From Neoechinorhynchus agilis (Eukaryota > Acanthocephala), in assembly GCA_051530055.1 (NCBI GenBank), contig CM121343.1:186001-250000 (forward strand): a stretch of 64,000 nt of DNA, read 5' to 3'. The notes beneath the pieces are model-generated. The model was not told the DNA's origin. It made no database searches and saw only the letters and a program-made list of their open reading frames with translations. A program made the translations under genes and the position numbers. This document shows, one piece after another, positions 1-11,019 of this stretch (position 1 is the stretch's first letter; each line of letters opens with the position of its first letter).

Positions 1-540
1 GAATCTTATTCGATGGGAAAGCAGTTTAAAAAAGGAAGACTAACGCCGAACATGAGATGTGTGTTCGGAAAGTCGAAGATAATCACATGCAAAAGCAATG
101 AGCGCTATTGATGGTACATCCGGAATGCAGCAGGAATAAGCGTATTTGCTGCCGAGAAAGAGTGCAAATGCTCGTGCAAAAGAATACGTCTTAAATGAGA
201 TGGATGTTCCTAGTGGCTCATAAACTGCTTCGTTCATATCTTCATCCAATCCAGCGCTTTTGATGAAATCTTCAACCGTAACGATTTACAAGTACATTTG
301 ACTAACAGAAAGTTGGTATCAAACTCATTGGCCATTAATAGAATTCAAAAATAATGAGTGTGAAACCGTCAGCAACTAATTATTTTATTTTTGTGTTTAT
401 AAATCTACTTTGCCTTCGAAGAACCTTACAAATTACTCGGAAACTCATGAGTTGACATTGAATCAACGTTATCTGAGTTCAGAATTACACATAAAGCAAC
501 GTTATCATCAAACAATCAAAGAAGCACGTCCTCGGTAACG
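1..540. other. No recognisable gene
   Basis: A minus-strand open frame covers 40-249 (about 69 codons, real ATG at the start of MNEAVYEPLG...), but it has no motif I know, an in-frame stop shortly upstream and no clear splice site. The rest is AT-rich non-coding sequence. I see nothing else here. Confidence 0.3.
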
Positions 541-785
541 GGAGGTTCAGCGTTCGTGGCGAAAAAAGCAGATAAATGCGTCGTTTTGCCATTTGGGCCC
601 GAGGCAAATGGGACGCTCGGGAAGTCCGTCCTTGAATTATGCGACAAATTGGGCCGTCGAGTGAAAGAAGCGATCGGCGACCATAGGAACTTCCCCTAAA
701 ATAAATAAACATGGCTGCTGCCCAGCGATGGAACGCCTACAGCATTATAGGCACGATATCATTCCTAGGCCAGCTGGGGCCGTGA
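541..785 (+). mobile_element. 3'-end fragment of YLDD-type non-LTR retrotransposon
   Basis: Plus-strand reading gives a KADKCVVLPFGPEANGTLGK-like stretch, then LCDKLGRRV...GDHR and, in a nearby frame after a stop, AQRWNAYSIIGT. This has the same order as the C-terminal end of the retrotransposon family found elsewhere in the window (FVPFAVETLG, then LGHRL, then AIQRGNAAS). Stops and a frame change show that it is dead. The identification rests on comparison with the clearer copies at 3254-3511 and 37106-37480. Confidence 0.5.
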
Positions 786-1180
786 TTGATGTTGTTATAA
801 ATAATCATAGATTTCAAATAGTATTTTAAGAATGTCGATATGTGAGAGCGAACGACCCGAGGAGAGGTTGGCAGAACGTTTGTAACAAAAAACTTATCAA
901 GTGAAGACTTTTAAGCACTAATTCTTTAAAGAATGTTAGAAAAACCCGATCGCAATTAACCGCCACAGGACGACAACGAGTAAAACGAAGTTCTGCAGCA
1001 AATATGGATCATCATTTAAAGCTAGCTCTTTGGGTCATTGCAGTACTCGAATATAAAGCGTAATTGGGATCGTAGAGCTGCTTGTTATGCAGCGACATAT
1101 ACAATAAAACAATGCTTTGTGTACAACACTTTTTTTTATTAAGAAGCAAGTTGTGTAAAGTAAACAAAAGGTGAGAGTGG
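786..1180. other. No recognisable feature
   Basis: AT-rich sequence without a convincing open frame, RNA gene or repeat that I can define. Confidence 0.4.
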
Positions 1181-1189
1181 ATATCGATT

Positions 1190-2205
1190 ACTCTCCAACG
1201 TAAAAAAACACAAAAATCGCAGGGAGAAAATCATTCGGAATGATAGAATTGGAGAATAATTTTACTGGAATAAAAAATATTTTATTGATTTGAAATATTT
1301 CACGAAGAAGCCTCGCTGCGAATAAAACAATTAAACAAAGACTAATGAGGCGAGGCTTCTTCGCGAAATATTTCAAATCAATAAATTATTTGAATTGTGT
1401 GGATTATAATTCCCCGCAATAAAAGATATTTTATTGATTCAAAATATTTCGCGAAGTAGCCTCAGTGCGAAAAAAACGCTCTGGCAAAGACTAATGAGAC
1501 GAGGCTTCCTGTAAAATATTTCAAATCAATAAAATACATGAATTGTGGTCATCATAATTCCTCGGATAAAAGATATTTCATATAAATATTTGAATTGTGG
1601 TAATCATAATCCCCGAAAAATAAGATATTTTATTGGTTTGAAATATTTGAATTGTGGTAATAATAATTTTCGGAAAAAATGTATTTCAAATCAATAAAAT
1701 ATTTGAATAGTGGTGATAAAAATTAACAAGGCAAACGATATTTTATTGATTCGAAATATTTCGCGAGGAAGCCTCGCCTCGTCAGTCATTGTTTGAGCGT
1801 TTTATTCGCAGCGAGGCTTCTTCTCGAAATATTTCAGATCAATGAAATATCTTATTTTTCGGGGAACTATGATAACCATAAGTCAAATATTTAATTGATT
1901 TGAAATATCTTTTATCCAGTGGATAATGATCACCACAATTCCAATAATTTATTGATTTGAAATATTTCACGAAGAAGCCTCGCCTCGTCAGTCATTGTTT
2001 GAGCGTTTTAGGCGAAGGAAATTAGCGGACAACAAACTACGTGCTGAATCCTAGAAATCATCGACTTTTTTTGTTGGAAATAATCGACTGGTCCTAACAC
2101 ATATTTATTGGAAATATTTCGAACCGATTGCCCTCGCTTCATTATCATTTAAAGATGTGTTGTAGATGAGAATACTTGGTTCGAAACATTTCAAATAAAT
2201 CAGAT
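1190..2205. repeat. Cluster of fold-back (palindromic) repeats
   Basis: Several copies of an imperfect palindrome. One arm reads TTGATTTGAAATATTTC and continues GCGAAGAAGCCTCGC; the opposite arm follows after a spacer of about 40-50 bp. Clear arms lie near 1275-1380, 1425-1540, 1740-1850 and 1945-2010, separated by shorter half copies. The core GAAATATTTCG is shared with the satellite at 51.9-53.6 kb. No open frame covers the repeats, so a non-autonomous element or satellite relic is more likely than a gene. Confidence 0.7.
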
Positions 2206-2339
2206 AGGTTATGAGTGGTTGATTCTTTTGAACAAAAGAGTTTGTACAATGTGAAAAAGATGGCCTAGAAATTCGAAAGTGATTTGTATGTTTGCAACGC
2301 GCCGTAGAGTACCGTGTATTTTATGGTCAACAGAATCAC

Positions 2340-2996
2340 TCAGCCATAATGAAATCCTTGGAGTGCAGCGACGCCGTATTCGAGAAAGTGTGGCGGAACG
2401 AGTAGTCTTGTTCCGCCCGGTTGCAAGGGGTATACGTCTTCGAGGTAATAATAAAGATGTCCGACCATGATACCGATGACGTCCGCAGCGATGGGGGCTT
2501 TGACAAGAAAGGAGAAACACAGCAATACCCACGGTAGATAAGGAGCGGTTAAAGTGATCATACCGAGAAGATTGACATGAACGAATGGATTCCTGCGGCT
2601 CCATACGTAAACTAGCATCGTTGCAAGTGAGTTGCCGAGGAAGACGACATTGCTGAACATGGCAAGGATGAGCATAAGTGAACATCCAAAGAGAAACATC
2701 GTAATAAAGTCCGCTGGTCTTAGTCTGAATGAGACTTCCTCGAGTGATCGGCAATATCGATAGACAAACACGAGGTGGAGTAGGAAATTGAGACCAAATC
2801 GCTCAAGAAACAGAAAGCATGTGAAAACCCGCCATACTTGCCAATGGCGAAAGACCAGCTCTGGGTTAAAATAAAGTTGAAGTGGACTCAATGCGTCCAG
2901 GTACACGAGCACGGACAATGCAACACACAGTGTCGTGTAGATTCTGGTCACGATCGGTATCGAAGTGTACGCCGACCAAAGCGACGGTGATGGCAT
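2340..2996 (-). CDS. Derlin-family ER membrane protein
   Basis: An uninterrupted 218-residue frame matches Derlin-1/2 type proteins, rhomboid-fold pseudoproteases that help pull misfolded proteins out of the ER for degradation. It has the family start (SIPIVTRIYTT), QLYFNPELVF, the WR motif in VWRVFTCFLF, YRYCRSLEE, LVYVWSRRNPFV, the APYLPWVL segment and GHLYYYLEDVYP followed by QPGG. Several hydrophobic segments fit a polytopic membrane protein. The start is a true ATG at 2996; four bases upstream lies a splice-acceptor-like ttattccag, so a 5' intron or trans-splice site is likely. The C-terminus stops about 20 residues after the PGG and lacks the SHP box through which vertebrate Derlins bind p97/VCP. 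Either that tail is lost or a further exon was missed. No intron lies inside the coding region. Confidence 0.9.
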   Translation of the reverse strand: MPSPSLWSAYTSIPIVTRIYTTLCVALSVLVYLDALSPLQLYFNPELVFRHWQVWRVFTCFLFLERFGLNFLLHLVFVYRYCRSLEEVSFRLRPADFITMFLFGCSLMLILAMFSNVVFLGNSLATMLVYVWSRRNPFVHVNLLGMITLTAPYLPWVLLCFSFLVKAPIAADVIGIMVGHLYYYLEDVYPLQPGGTRLLVPPHFLEYGVAALQGFHYG

Positions 2997-2999
2997 CTA

Positions 3000-3253
3000 T
3001 CTGGAATAATCGAAACCAAATAATACATTTCAGCAATGTTCGACAAACTAAACCACTATCGCTTGGCATTAATCTCAACTTGTCATTTACTGAGACTTCG
3101 GATCCATGCCTTTCTTTCGTAGTACCAAGCACAATGACCACCCAAAAAAACGCGAACTGCGCTGACGTAATTCCAGTGACGTCACCTCTTTATTCATATT
3201 ATTAATTTTTTTTTAGTAATAAGCATTTATTTTTTTTAAAAAGTTAACTTATA
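3000..3253. other. Upstream region of the Derlin gene
   Basis: Probable 5' UTR, intron or promoter of the minus-strand Derlin gene. Open frames on both strands here have no recognisable content. Confidence 0.35.
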
Positions 3254-3511
3254 TTATTCTGAATTGTCCTTCACCGTCCCCACGACACTCGCTGCGCTTC
3301 CTCGCTGGATAGCCAAGGATATGTTCTGTACTAGGAACGAGCGAGCCCTCCTGTCATTGGTCGAGTTGATCAGTCGATGCCCCAGTTCGAGAACAAAACT
3401 CCTCGCCGCACGTCCGAAAGCTCCTAAGGTTTCCACTGCGAAGGGGACAAAATGATAAGAATTTGTAAAATCGGCGTATTTTGCAACCTTACGAAGCTTG
3501 TTCTTGTGCAA
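3254..3511 (-). mobile_element. C-terminal fragment of YLDD-type non-LTR retrotransposon
   Basis: An 85-residue open frame reads KYADFTNSYHFVPFAVETLG, then ARSFVLELGHRLI, then ISLAIQRGSAASVVGTV and a stop. This is the last part of the ORF encoded by the element whose reverse transcriptase lies at 21184-22690. The reading is clean but severely 5'-truncated. It is read with moderate-to-good confidence because the same three blocks recur in the same order at several places in the window. Confidence 0.65.
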
Positions 3512-3594
3512 CTTTATAAATCGTTGCCATGGTAACCTTGGTTCAATTTTTTAACGGGTTTCCGATTTTTTAGTTTTTATTTGTTGTCTTCAAA

Positions 3595-3720
3595 TGTTAT
3601 GTTTGTTCGGCAGCTTCCTTGATGACCGCGGCATCATGAAATCATTCACACCACCCCTCTGGAACACACTCAGCTGCCGTTATGGTGTTCAGGTACACGG
3701 CTCATTCAAACTTCAATTAA
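3595..3720 (-). mobile_element. Short retrotransposon 3' remnant
   Basis: 3603-3640 reads on the minus strand as AVIKEAAEQT plus a stop, the extreme C-terminus of the same family. The adjacent bases around 3640-3700 share a block (ACC.CCCCTCTGGA..CA..CTCAGCTGCCGTT) with 57330-57365, probably part of the element. Confidence 0.45.
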
Positions 3721-5220
3721 TAATTTAAGCGCATATTGTAGATGTCTGAAGAGGACCCCATGCGGTCGAGGAAATTTACAATAAATCAATATTGCGGGGA
3801 GGTTAATGTTGCGCTAGAACAATTAATAATTTCATCCCCCCCTCCGAGTACAATCCAAAAAAATATTTATCCGCGGATTTCGCCCAAATTTAACGTTTTG
3901 CGTGCATTTGTTTCTGTTGTATTCTGCGGCGAGCACTCAGGGCGGTGGCGGCGACAATTATCCATCTCAATGTTGTTTGAACGCTGGTATATATTGACAT
4001 TTAGAGAGTTTCGGCGTTCGATTCTCTCAACTACAATATCATAACTCGTCCGAAAGGACAAGGAAAAGTGATGGAAACAGCAACGTGAATGCTCTCAGTA
4101 ACCAGTTTCTACGCAGTGGTGGCTTGGTGATCGGATGTAACGGAAGAGTGCTCAAATCGGCTGCAGACCTCTCTTCCTGGTGCCCTACATCGTTTTATCC
4201 GGTAAAAAGTCTTTATTCTGTATATCCCGTTAGTCGGATCAATGTTTCTCTTCTCCATGAGAGTGTTTCCAAGAATTATTTCTTTGGGTTAGTTTCATCG
4301 TAGTCTGTAGGCAAATTTGTGTTGTATGGTCGGTAATTGAATCTTTTGATTCCACAGTATATTATCCAGCGAGAATATCCCTTTACTTTCGATTCCGCGG
4401 CGATCCGATTTCCTTTTATTACGCAACACAAATCGAATTGATAAAATCAGAAAAGCTACTTGACTTTTAAAATGAGACATTTTTCCTTAAATATTCCGGG
4501 GCACCACCTTCATCCAACAAAGGTTGTTGAGGGTTAGGAGGTCCCAATGTAACAACATGATGTGAAAATCCATTTACGAGGCCCAGTCTAACGCGTGGGC
4601 CGACTGGAATGAGAGTTTTGCTTAGCTATTCAAGAGTGTGCAGCAGAATTTCTGGCGCAGGTCGGGCTTTCGCCTGGGGGCGCCAGAAACATCAAACGTG
4701 CGACAGAGTTCGCATTCTCCACAGATAGAGAATTAGTTGCTTATATTTGAGGCAAGAATGTTTTCCAATTGTGGTTTTCTTTTTCAAAACTGGTTCTTAG
4801 ATCACCCAGAATGAATAATTTATCTCTCACTTGAGTCCAGAGATGGAGCATAAACACTTATTTTAGTCATTTGGTTATCAAATTCCACTTGGATTGTGAC
4901 AGCTATCAATTCATCGTTGATACACGAGTCAAGGTGAGTGACCGTTCAACGGCGTAGTCACCTATCGCAGCAGTTTTAGACAAATCGTATGTTTAGGCGT
5001 CCTTTTCTCCACCTTTCCCTATTTGTGGTCAGCAATACTCTTCCTCGATAAGGCTGCTCAATGATGAACGAAGCTGCCCAAGTCACTTGTTGTACCGGTC
5101 AGTATGAACTGATCGAGAATCTATAGCTCACCGCTGGTGTTGAAACGCGTAATACTTACACCTTCCAAGACGGAGGTTTTACTAAGAAAACTTTGAACAT
5201 TAAATTTTAGCCAACAGTTT
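3721..5220. other. No recognisable gene
   Basis: Open frames at 3742-4044 and 4085-4303 (+) have no family features or splice support. 4495-4735 has a GC-richer stretch that could be an old LTR or other repeat, but I cannot define its ends. Confidence 0.3.
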
Positions 5221-5227
5221 AACTTCG

Positions 5228-5316
5228 ATCGCAGCAGCTTCCTGCTGCAGCGAATCAGCGCGGCGATCCAACGCGGCAATGCCGCGGCCATCAAGAAAGC
5301 TGCCGAACAATCATAA
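5228..5316 (+). mobile_element. Retrotransposon C-terminal remnant
   Basis: Plus-strand reading gives SSFLLQRISAAIQRGNAAAI followed by KKAAEQS and a TAA stop. By eye it is about 90% identical to the minus-strand copy ending at 37106, so both derive from a fairly recent subfamily of the YLDD-type element. Confidence 0.6.
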
Positions 5317-5869
5317 CGTATGGGTAATGCGGATTATCTCCTTCGAATGAAGTGTTATAACGGAGGTTTAAAAAATGAAAAACCACTTTAGAGTTAGCGC
5401 TTTGAAGGTTATGCAGAATCCAGCCTTATAGACACTTTGATGTTAATTAGCAGTAAAATAGCATTTTAATTTTTATTAGTTTCAAAATAAAAATTGAAAC
5501 TTCTTTATAATTCCTTAGCAACTGAGCCTTTCAATTGATGGATGGCTGTATCTTCTATGTTATTCCTCTAACAATGAAGTTCCCTTGTTTTTTGAACGAG
5601 TTCGAACGGGACTCGTCCACCCGAAGGATTTTCGGCACAGGAGTTCACTCTACCACCTTTCCAGGCGTTAAGCCAGGACTATGTTGGATTTATATAACGC
5701 TAGATAGGGGCTTCACTGTGCTTCAACTGCCAAAGAATTTTATTGCTTTGCACCTTCTTCGCGCGGGGAAAGATCCGTTTATTCGGCTCAGAAATGCGTC
5801 CCCGAATTTCATTGAGCGCCATAGAAATAAGACAGTTGTTTTGGTACGTTTCCTTTAGTCCGGGATTGC
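5317..5869. other. No recognisable gene upstream of the tRNA
   Basis: A plus-strand frame at 5535-5858 has no recognisable domain. Nothing else was seen. Confidence 0.3.
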
Positions 5870-5941
5870 GGCTCAGTGGTCTAGTGGTATGATTCTCGCT
5901 TTGGGTGCGAGAGGTCCCGGGTTCAATTCCCGGCTGAGCCC
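5870..5941 (+). tRNA. tRNA-Pro (anticodon TGG)
   Basis: The acceptor stem GGCTCAG pairs perfectly with CTGAGCC. The anticodon stem CTCGC/GCGAG encloses the loop TTTGGGT with anticodon TGG. The T-arm CCCGGGTTCAATTCCCGG contains a standard B box (GGTTCAATTCC). No intron and no encoded CCA, as expected for a nuclear eukaryotic tRNA. It is the only tRNA I found in the window. Confidence 0.95.
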
Positions 5942-5955
5942 AGCAACAGCGCTTG

Positions 5956-6350
5956 GGGCCGCAAAGGTCAACGGTGCGCCGAGATTTCACATGATTTTTT
6001 TAAACGTTTTATAAACCTCATCATTAGTTTGTTCTTCTTTTTCTGGTCGCTGTTGGGGACTTTTGCTTTGACTTGTCCCGAACCCAGACCTGATGCCGAC
6101 CCCAAGCCCGGATAAATGAAGAGAGTTGGTGACAGGAAGGGCATCCAGCCGGGCCGCAAAGGTCAACGGTGCGCCGAGATTTCACATGATTTTTTTAAAC
6201 GTTTTATAAACCTCATCATTAGTTTGTTCTTCTTTTTCTGGTCGCTGTTGGGGACTTTTGCTTTGACTTGTCCCGAACCCAGACCTGATGCCGACCCCAA
6301 GCCCGGATAAATGAAGAGAGTTGGCGACAGGAAGGGCATCCAGCCTTAAA
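5956..6350 (+). repeat. 195-bp tandem duplication, RTE-type 5' leader
   Basis: Two nearly identical units of about 195 bp (5956-6150 and 6152-6346) begin with gccgcaaaggtcaacggtgc and end with ggcgacaggaagggcatcc. That closing motif is familiar from RTE-type elements in many animals. The second unit leads straight into the endonuclease-like reading of the element at 6400, so the pair looks like a duplicated 5' UTR/promoter unit. Confidence 0.65.
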
Positions 6351-8690
6351 ACGTGCCTCAAACTCAAACAACATCATCAAAAGTCACAATTGGACTAGGG
6401 CGTTCCCTTCATGCGACGCGCAGATGATCCGCTCAGCATCGGATCGAGCAATTTTAGAAACGGAGTGGGCATTGTATTAGATGAGGATCGAATAATGGCG
6501 ATGAGAGTGGATCTTGGTGCTCAGAACTTGACGATAACATCTTGCTACGCTCCGCAATTTGGTCGTCCTCAACAAGAGAAGGATGATTTCTGGAAGGAGC
6601 TATATGAACTGTTAAGGACGATAGATTCATAGTCTGTGGCGACTTTAATGGTCATGTTGGGCAGAACAATCAAGCTTGCAAAGATGCCTACGGTGGAAGC
6701 AACATTGGAACACAAAATGAAGAAGGTCAACTAATCATCGATTTCGCGCTTGGAAACAAGCTCAAGATCGCGAACACCATACGTTTCCGGAGGAAGGCGT
6801 ACACGGATCGACTTTATTCTTTACCCGCTCGAGAAATGGAACGAAGTCCAAAATGCAAAGATCATATCAGGAGAAACATGCACCACCGAACATTGATCTT
6901 GAGATAAAGACTTTAAGAAGATCTAAATATACGATGCCACGGAAAATCAAATGGTGGAGACTTCAGGACAGGCAGTTGGGCAATCAGTTTAAGAATGTTG
7001 TAGCTCAAAATATGGTCCAAGTGATCGAGGACGAAGCTGCGAACGTCCTCCGAAAAGCGGGAAGAGAGATATTAAGAGTAACCTCAGGAAAGACAGGTAG
7101 GAAAAGAAAACATGGTGGTAGAATGAGACAGTTCAGGAAACGATAGCTGCCAAAAAGGAAGCGAGAAAGCAGATGATATCGGACAATAGCGATCAAACTA
7201 GGGAAATGCACAAATCAGCGAAAATGCAAGCCAAAATAGCCGTGTCGACCTCGAAACGTGAAACGGATTCGGTATGCTATTCCAAAATGCAGATTAGCAA
7301 TGATTTCCCCTTTATGCTGAAAGTAGCGAAGATAAAGGACAAGAAATCCAAAGATATCACGAGGGTGCGTTTGATAAAGAACAAGGAAATGTGCTGTGTA
7401 GGATAGCGAAATCAAAGTACGTTGGAGAGAATACTTCAATGAGATTCTAAATACTGTGAATTACGCGAAACAATCGAAAGAGGAAATTCCTATCGAAGGA
7501 CTGGTGATGGAAGTCTCGGATGAAGAGGTCAACTTGGCGTTGTGCAGGATGAGGAATGGTAGGGCGACTGGACCAGACGAGATCTCAGTGGAAGTTTGGA
7601 AAGTTCTGAGCGATATGGGAATCCGGTTATTGACGATGGTCATTCGACAAATCATGCGGACGTGGCGAATACCGGACGAGTGGAGACGAAGCATTCTTAT
7701 CCCGATTTTCAAGCAGAAGGGTGATATTCAGTCATGCACCAATTATCGAGGGTTTAAACTAATATGCCACACACTGAAATTGATCGAAAGGATCATCGAT
7801 AAGCGGATAAGAAGAGAGACAACCATTCGGGACGACCAGAGGGGGTTTATGCCCGGAAGGAGCTGCACAGGGGCTATTTTCGAAATGCGGCAGTTATTCG
7901 AGAAATGCCACGAAAAGCAAAAGAAGTTCCATTGCGTTTTCGTTGATCTCGAAAAAGCGTTCGACACGGTACCGGGGCGATTGGTTTGGTCGTGCTTGAA
8001 AAGAAAGCTGTCCTGAAAAGCATGTTCAGGCGATTCAGGATATGTACGACAAAAGCGAAACATCCGAACGCCTGTTGGGGATACTGAGGCTTTCCAAGTA
8101 AATTTTGGTTTGCACCAAGGATCTGTTCTTGACGAGATAATTAGTAGCGTGAGCAGAGGACCCCCGTGGAACATGATGTTCGCGGACGACATCGTTCTGT
8201 GCGGTTTCTCCCGCAAAGACCTCAACGAGGATCTCGAGAAATGGAGAGAGTCGTTCGAAGATAACGGCCTAAGGATTTGCAGGGAAAAGACAGTTTGTGT
8301 GGGGCCTGATGCTGTCAGTTTTCAGGAAAGAGCCCTAAATCGTCAAGACCACTTCCGTTATTTGGGTTCCATAGTCAACTCTGCGAGCGATATGAAGGCA
8401 GAGGTAACGACTCGAATTCAAAGCGGTTGGTCGCGGGGTAGGTTCAATAGACCCAAGAAGCGTTGGAAGGACTGTCTCCCAAAATCAGTGACCGCGTGAG
8501 GATATTGAAGCAACTCAGAATAGGGAGATGCTTAAGAAAGTGTGTGAAAACCTGGTCCAGGCGCAGCTTCGATTCTATGTTTCTGCCTTGCCAAATTAGC
8601 GAAGATTTAGAAATGGACGAACAATCACAGGAAGTTGGCCGGAGGTTTACAAGATCTGATCACAAAGATGGAATCTGATTTGCGATGAAC
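6351..8690 (+). mobile_element. Degenerate RTE-like non-LTR retrotransposon
   Basis: Plus-strand fragments in different frames line up as one retrotransposon ORF. Endonuclease part (6411-6840): ITSCYAPQFGRP and, after a stop, FIVCGDFNGHVG and DFALGNKLKIANT. Reverse transcriptase part (7456-8450): GRATGPDEISVEVWK, IPIFKQKGDIQSCTNYRGFK, RDDQRGFMPGRSC, FVDLEKAFDTVP, and after frame changes FADDIVLCGFSRKDL and FRYLGSIVNSASDM. The FADD catalytic pair is present, but stops and frameshifts at about 6630, 7145 and 8016 show that the element is dead. The line-up with RTE/craniofacial-protein-like elements is from memory of the family. Its last 120 bp reappear inverted at 20.1 kb. Confidence 0.85.
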
Positions 8691-9149
8691 CTGAAATTGG
8701 GACTGTGGAGAGAAGGTGAACCCTAGGCAATTCCTCGCTTTTTAGACGGTCTCACTCAGATATTGCTTTCTCAGTTTTTATTGTAAATATCATCACAACT
8801 TTAATTTAAACTGTAAAGATATCAAAGCACCGTACTTCAAGATTGATTGTTAGTTCTCAACATAACTCATTCGTACTTCGATTTGATACCTCCAAGCAAC
8901 GTGCTTCCATTCGCTTCGAAGATGAGAAACTAAGAAGTCTCCTAATGCTTCCACTCGCTTCTTATGACTTTTATTAATATTCCCGGCTTGACAACGAGCT
9001 TCTTCAAAGACTTGTTGCACTGGTGAATATATCTCAAGGATGACATTCAATTCACGATACAATCCATGCATCGAATTCATTTCCATTCACCGGAACTTTG
9101 ATTTGACCGACGTCGAATTGCTCCGGGTATTGAAGCAGATTGAGGTCCT

Positions 9150-9655
9150 CGATTGACTCTTATCCATGCGGATTTAACAGCTTGAAGCAGTGGAATATGC
9201 TAAATACCAAGGCTCCTTTGCTGGGCATTAGAATCCAGAATGAACAGATTCAGTATGGCACGTATCGAAGCTTTGCTCACAACTTCAATCGACAGTTGAG
9301 AATGTTATGCAGGAAGCAAGTTAAAAACTTAAATTTAAATTGAACATCGTTCCTATCCATGAGATATCCGAACATCGTTCCCTCGGGCAGGTTTCGGGAA
9401 GCGTATTATTGGGATTCATATTGGACCGCAAAAGGTGCGTTGCGGAATGGTCGACACTGTTAAAGATATTATTTTAAATATGTTCGACGTGATCAAATAC
9501 GGGTTCGTTCCTAATGGCGGGCGAGTTTATTACACAACTCGATCACAACCACCCGTCTTTACTATAAAAGGACAAAAGATAAAGAATTTGTTCGAAGCGG
9601 TATCGGAACGATGGAAAAGTTCGATTTTCCGGTTCGGAACCGGATTGTGAGAATA
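9150..9655 (+). pseudogene. Trehalase (GH37) fragment, arm A
   Basis: Trehalase splits trehalose into two glucoses. Plus-strand reading shows IVPSGRFREAYYWDSYW at about 9372-9422, matching trehalase signature PGGRFxExYYWDxYW. In a shifted frame it continues CGMVDTVKDI and KYGFVPNGGRVYYTTRSQPP (9497-9556), which matches the second signature region. The change of frame between WTAKGALR and RCGM, the S in place of the first signature Gly, and the loss of everything after FTIKG indicate a pseudogene. Upstream 9163-9345 may be the weakly conserved N-terminal part (LRMLCRKQVKN). Confidence 0.75.
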
Positions 9656-9836
9656 AGTCGTAGGATTTGTTCGGATTTAACTGTTCGGGAAAACAATACT
9701 CAATATAAACCGATGGAAAATGCAAACTAATACTCAAGTCCTTGAAATTTGTTTCTAGCAGATTAACGTATATCACAGCCATTCCAAAGGGAGATTGGGC
9801 TCTCCGACAAACTTAAACTACTAAAACTAAACTATA

Positions 9837-10335
9837 TCAGCCGCAAAAAGTCTTGAAAATGGGTTCCTTGGTAAGAGACAAAAATACAAACAGAACAGTA
9901 AATTCTTTTCTATAAATTTCGAACAAGGAATTCTGAGAATGAGAGCGACCATCGTAAGTTAAAAGATTCCACCCTCTAACTATACTCAATACCGGTTCCT
10001 TACCCAGAAGTCGTACTATTTCTCCGTTGGTCCGATGCCGATTCTTCAAATCCTTTAATGTCCTTTCATAGAAATCGTTCACCATTAAAGTAAATACGGA
10101 CGGTTGCGATCGAGTTATGTAGTAAACGCGACCGCATTCGGGAACGAATCCATATTTAATCGGACTATCGAACATATTTGAAATCATATCCTTCACTGTA
10201 TCTTCCATTCCGCACCGCACATTTGGCGGTCCACTACAAGTCCCAATAATAAACTTACTGAATGCTCCCTCCTGGAAAACGGTTTAGATATTTCATTGGG
10301 AGAAACGATATCCAATCTAAATTTATATTCTCAAC
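9837..10335 (-). pseudogene. Second trehalase fragment facing the first, arm A
   Basis: Minus-strand reading shows a decayed first signature (FPGGSIQ, stop, VYYWDL, stop, W) at about 10230-10290. A 127-residue frame follows with CGMEDTVKDMISNMF and KYGFVPECGRVYYITRSQPS, then FTLMVNDFYERTLKDL. The fragment keeps more of the catalytic-domain N-terminal half than its neighbour but ends at a stop near 9837. It is paralogous, not identical, to the fragment at 9150-9655, and shows the same frame offset between signature and CGM. Confidence 0.75.
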
Positions 10336-10923
10336 TTGCGCCCCGCACAATCGATTATTGACATCAAAACAGCAGAAATTATATCGCACTCAACATTGAA
10401 AGCCTCCTGTAGTTTGTAGAAGGAGTATTAATGGCATTGATATTATCAATCAAGAAGATAAAGACGATGAATTAAATGCCTGATGATCGCGTCCACTGCT
10501 GCTTCACCAGCATACAAAAAGTGGACGATTTTGCAGGTTTGAATCATTGGTGCAAACATGTAGATGTGAATTTTAAAACTAATTTGCAACATGGCAACTG
10601 CGACCATATTAAAAAATCGATATGCATTTAAAAAAATCGATATGCATTAAAAATGTCAACTACGTCAATCGCAATGTTTTCGTAACCTGTTGAGGGGGAA
10701 GTTCTCAATCACATTCGGTACTGAAAAAGCAATAACTTGCTCGAAATCCAGACCAAAGGGTCTCATAGTTTGGTAAACTCCATTGGAGAAATGGTCTCAC
10801 TCCTCGAATATTTCCAAGTGGATTCAAAGAGGATCCTATATTGGGAGTACCTTGTTCGTTATCACTGATCCTTTAATCATAATGTAAAACGGGACGACCC
10901 TGAAGTACACAGTACATCTTCGC

Positions 10924-11019
10924 TTCAAATAAAAGCTTAAACTAATGAAGTCGATCATCGACAACAACATCAAAGTTTCTTGGTCAGAAAAATGACCCCG
11001 GCATCGTGCACGAGAACTG
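10924..11019. other. Spacer after arm A
   Basis: Short unassigned sequence; on the minus strand it reads on from the kinase relic without clear homology. Confidence 0.3.

Larger units (their letters stand above)
8577..10923. repeat. Inverted duplication arm A (left copy)
   Basis: This 2347-bp segment is present again in reverse complement at 17649-19995, with exactly the same length and about 99% identity by eye. The left end lies in the tail of the RTE-like element and the right end is at gcgaagatgtactg. It carries two oppositely facing trehalase fragments and a 78-residue unassigned frame (8850-9086, -). Differences are scattered single bases, apart from one cluster near 9378-9402. Confidence 0.9.

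Noticed and set aside
3742-4303. Plus-strand frames as small genes
   Set aside because: No family motif, no splice or poly(A) support, and about the length expected by chance.
8850-9086. 78-residue minus frame in arm A (and 19486-19722 in the other arm) as a trehalase exon
   Set aside because: It is open in both copies but shows none of the trehalase signatures; left unassigned.
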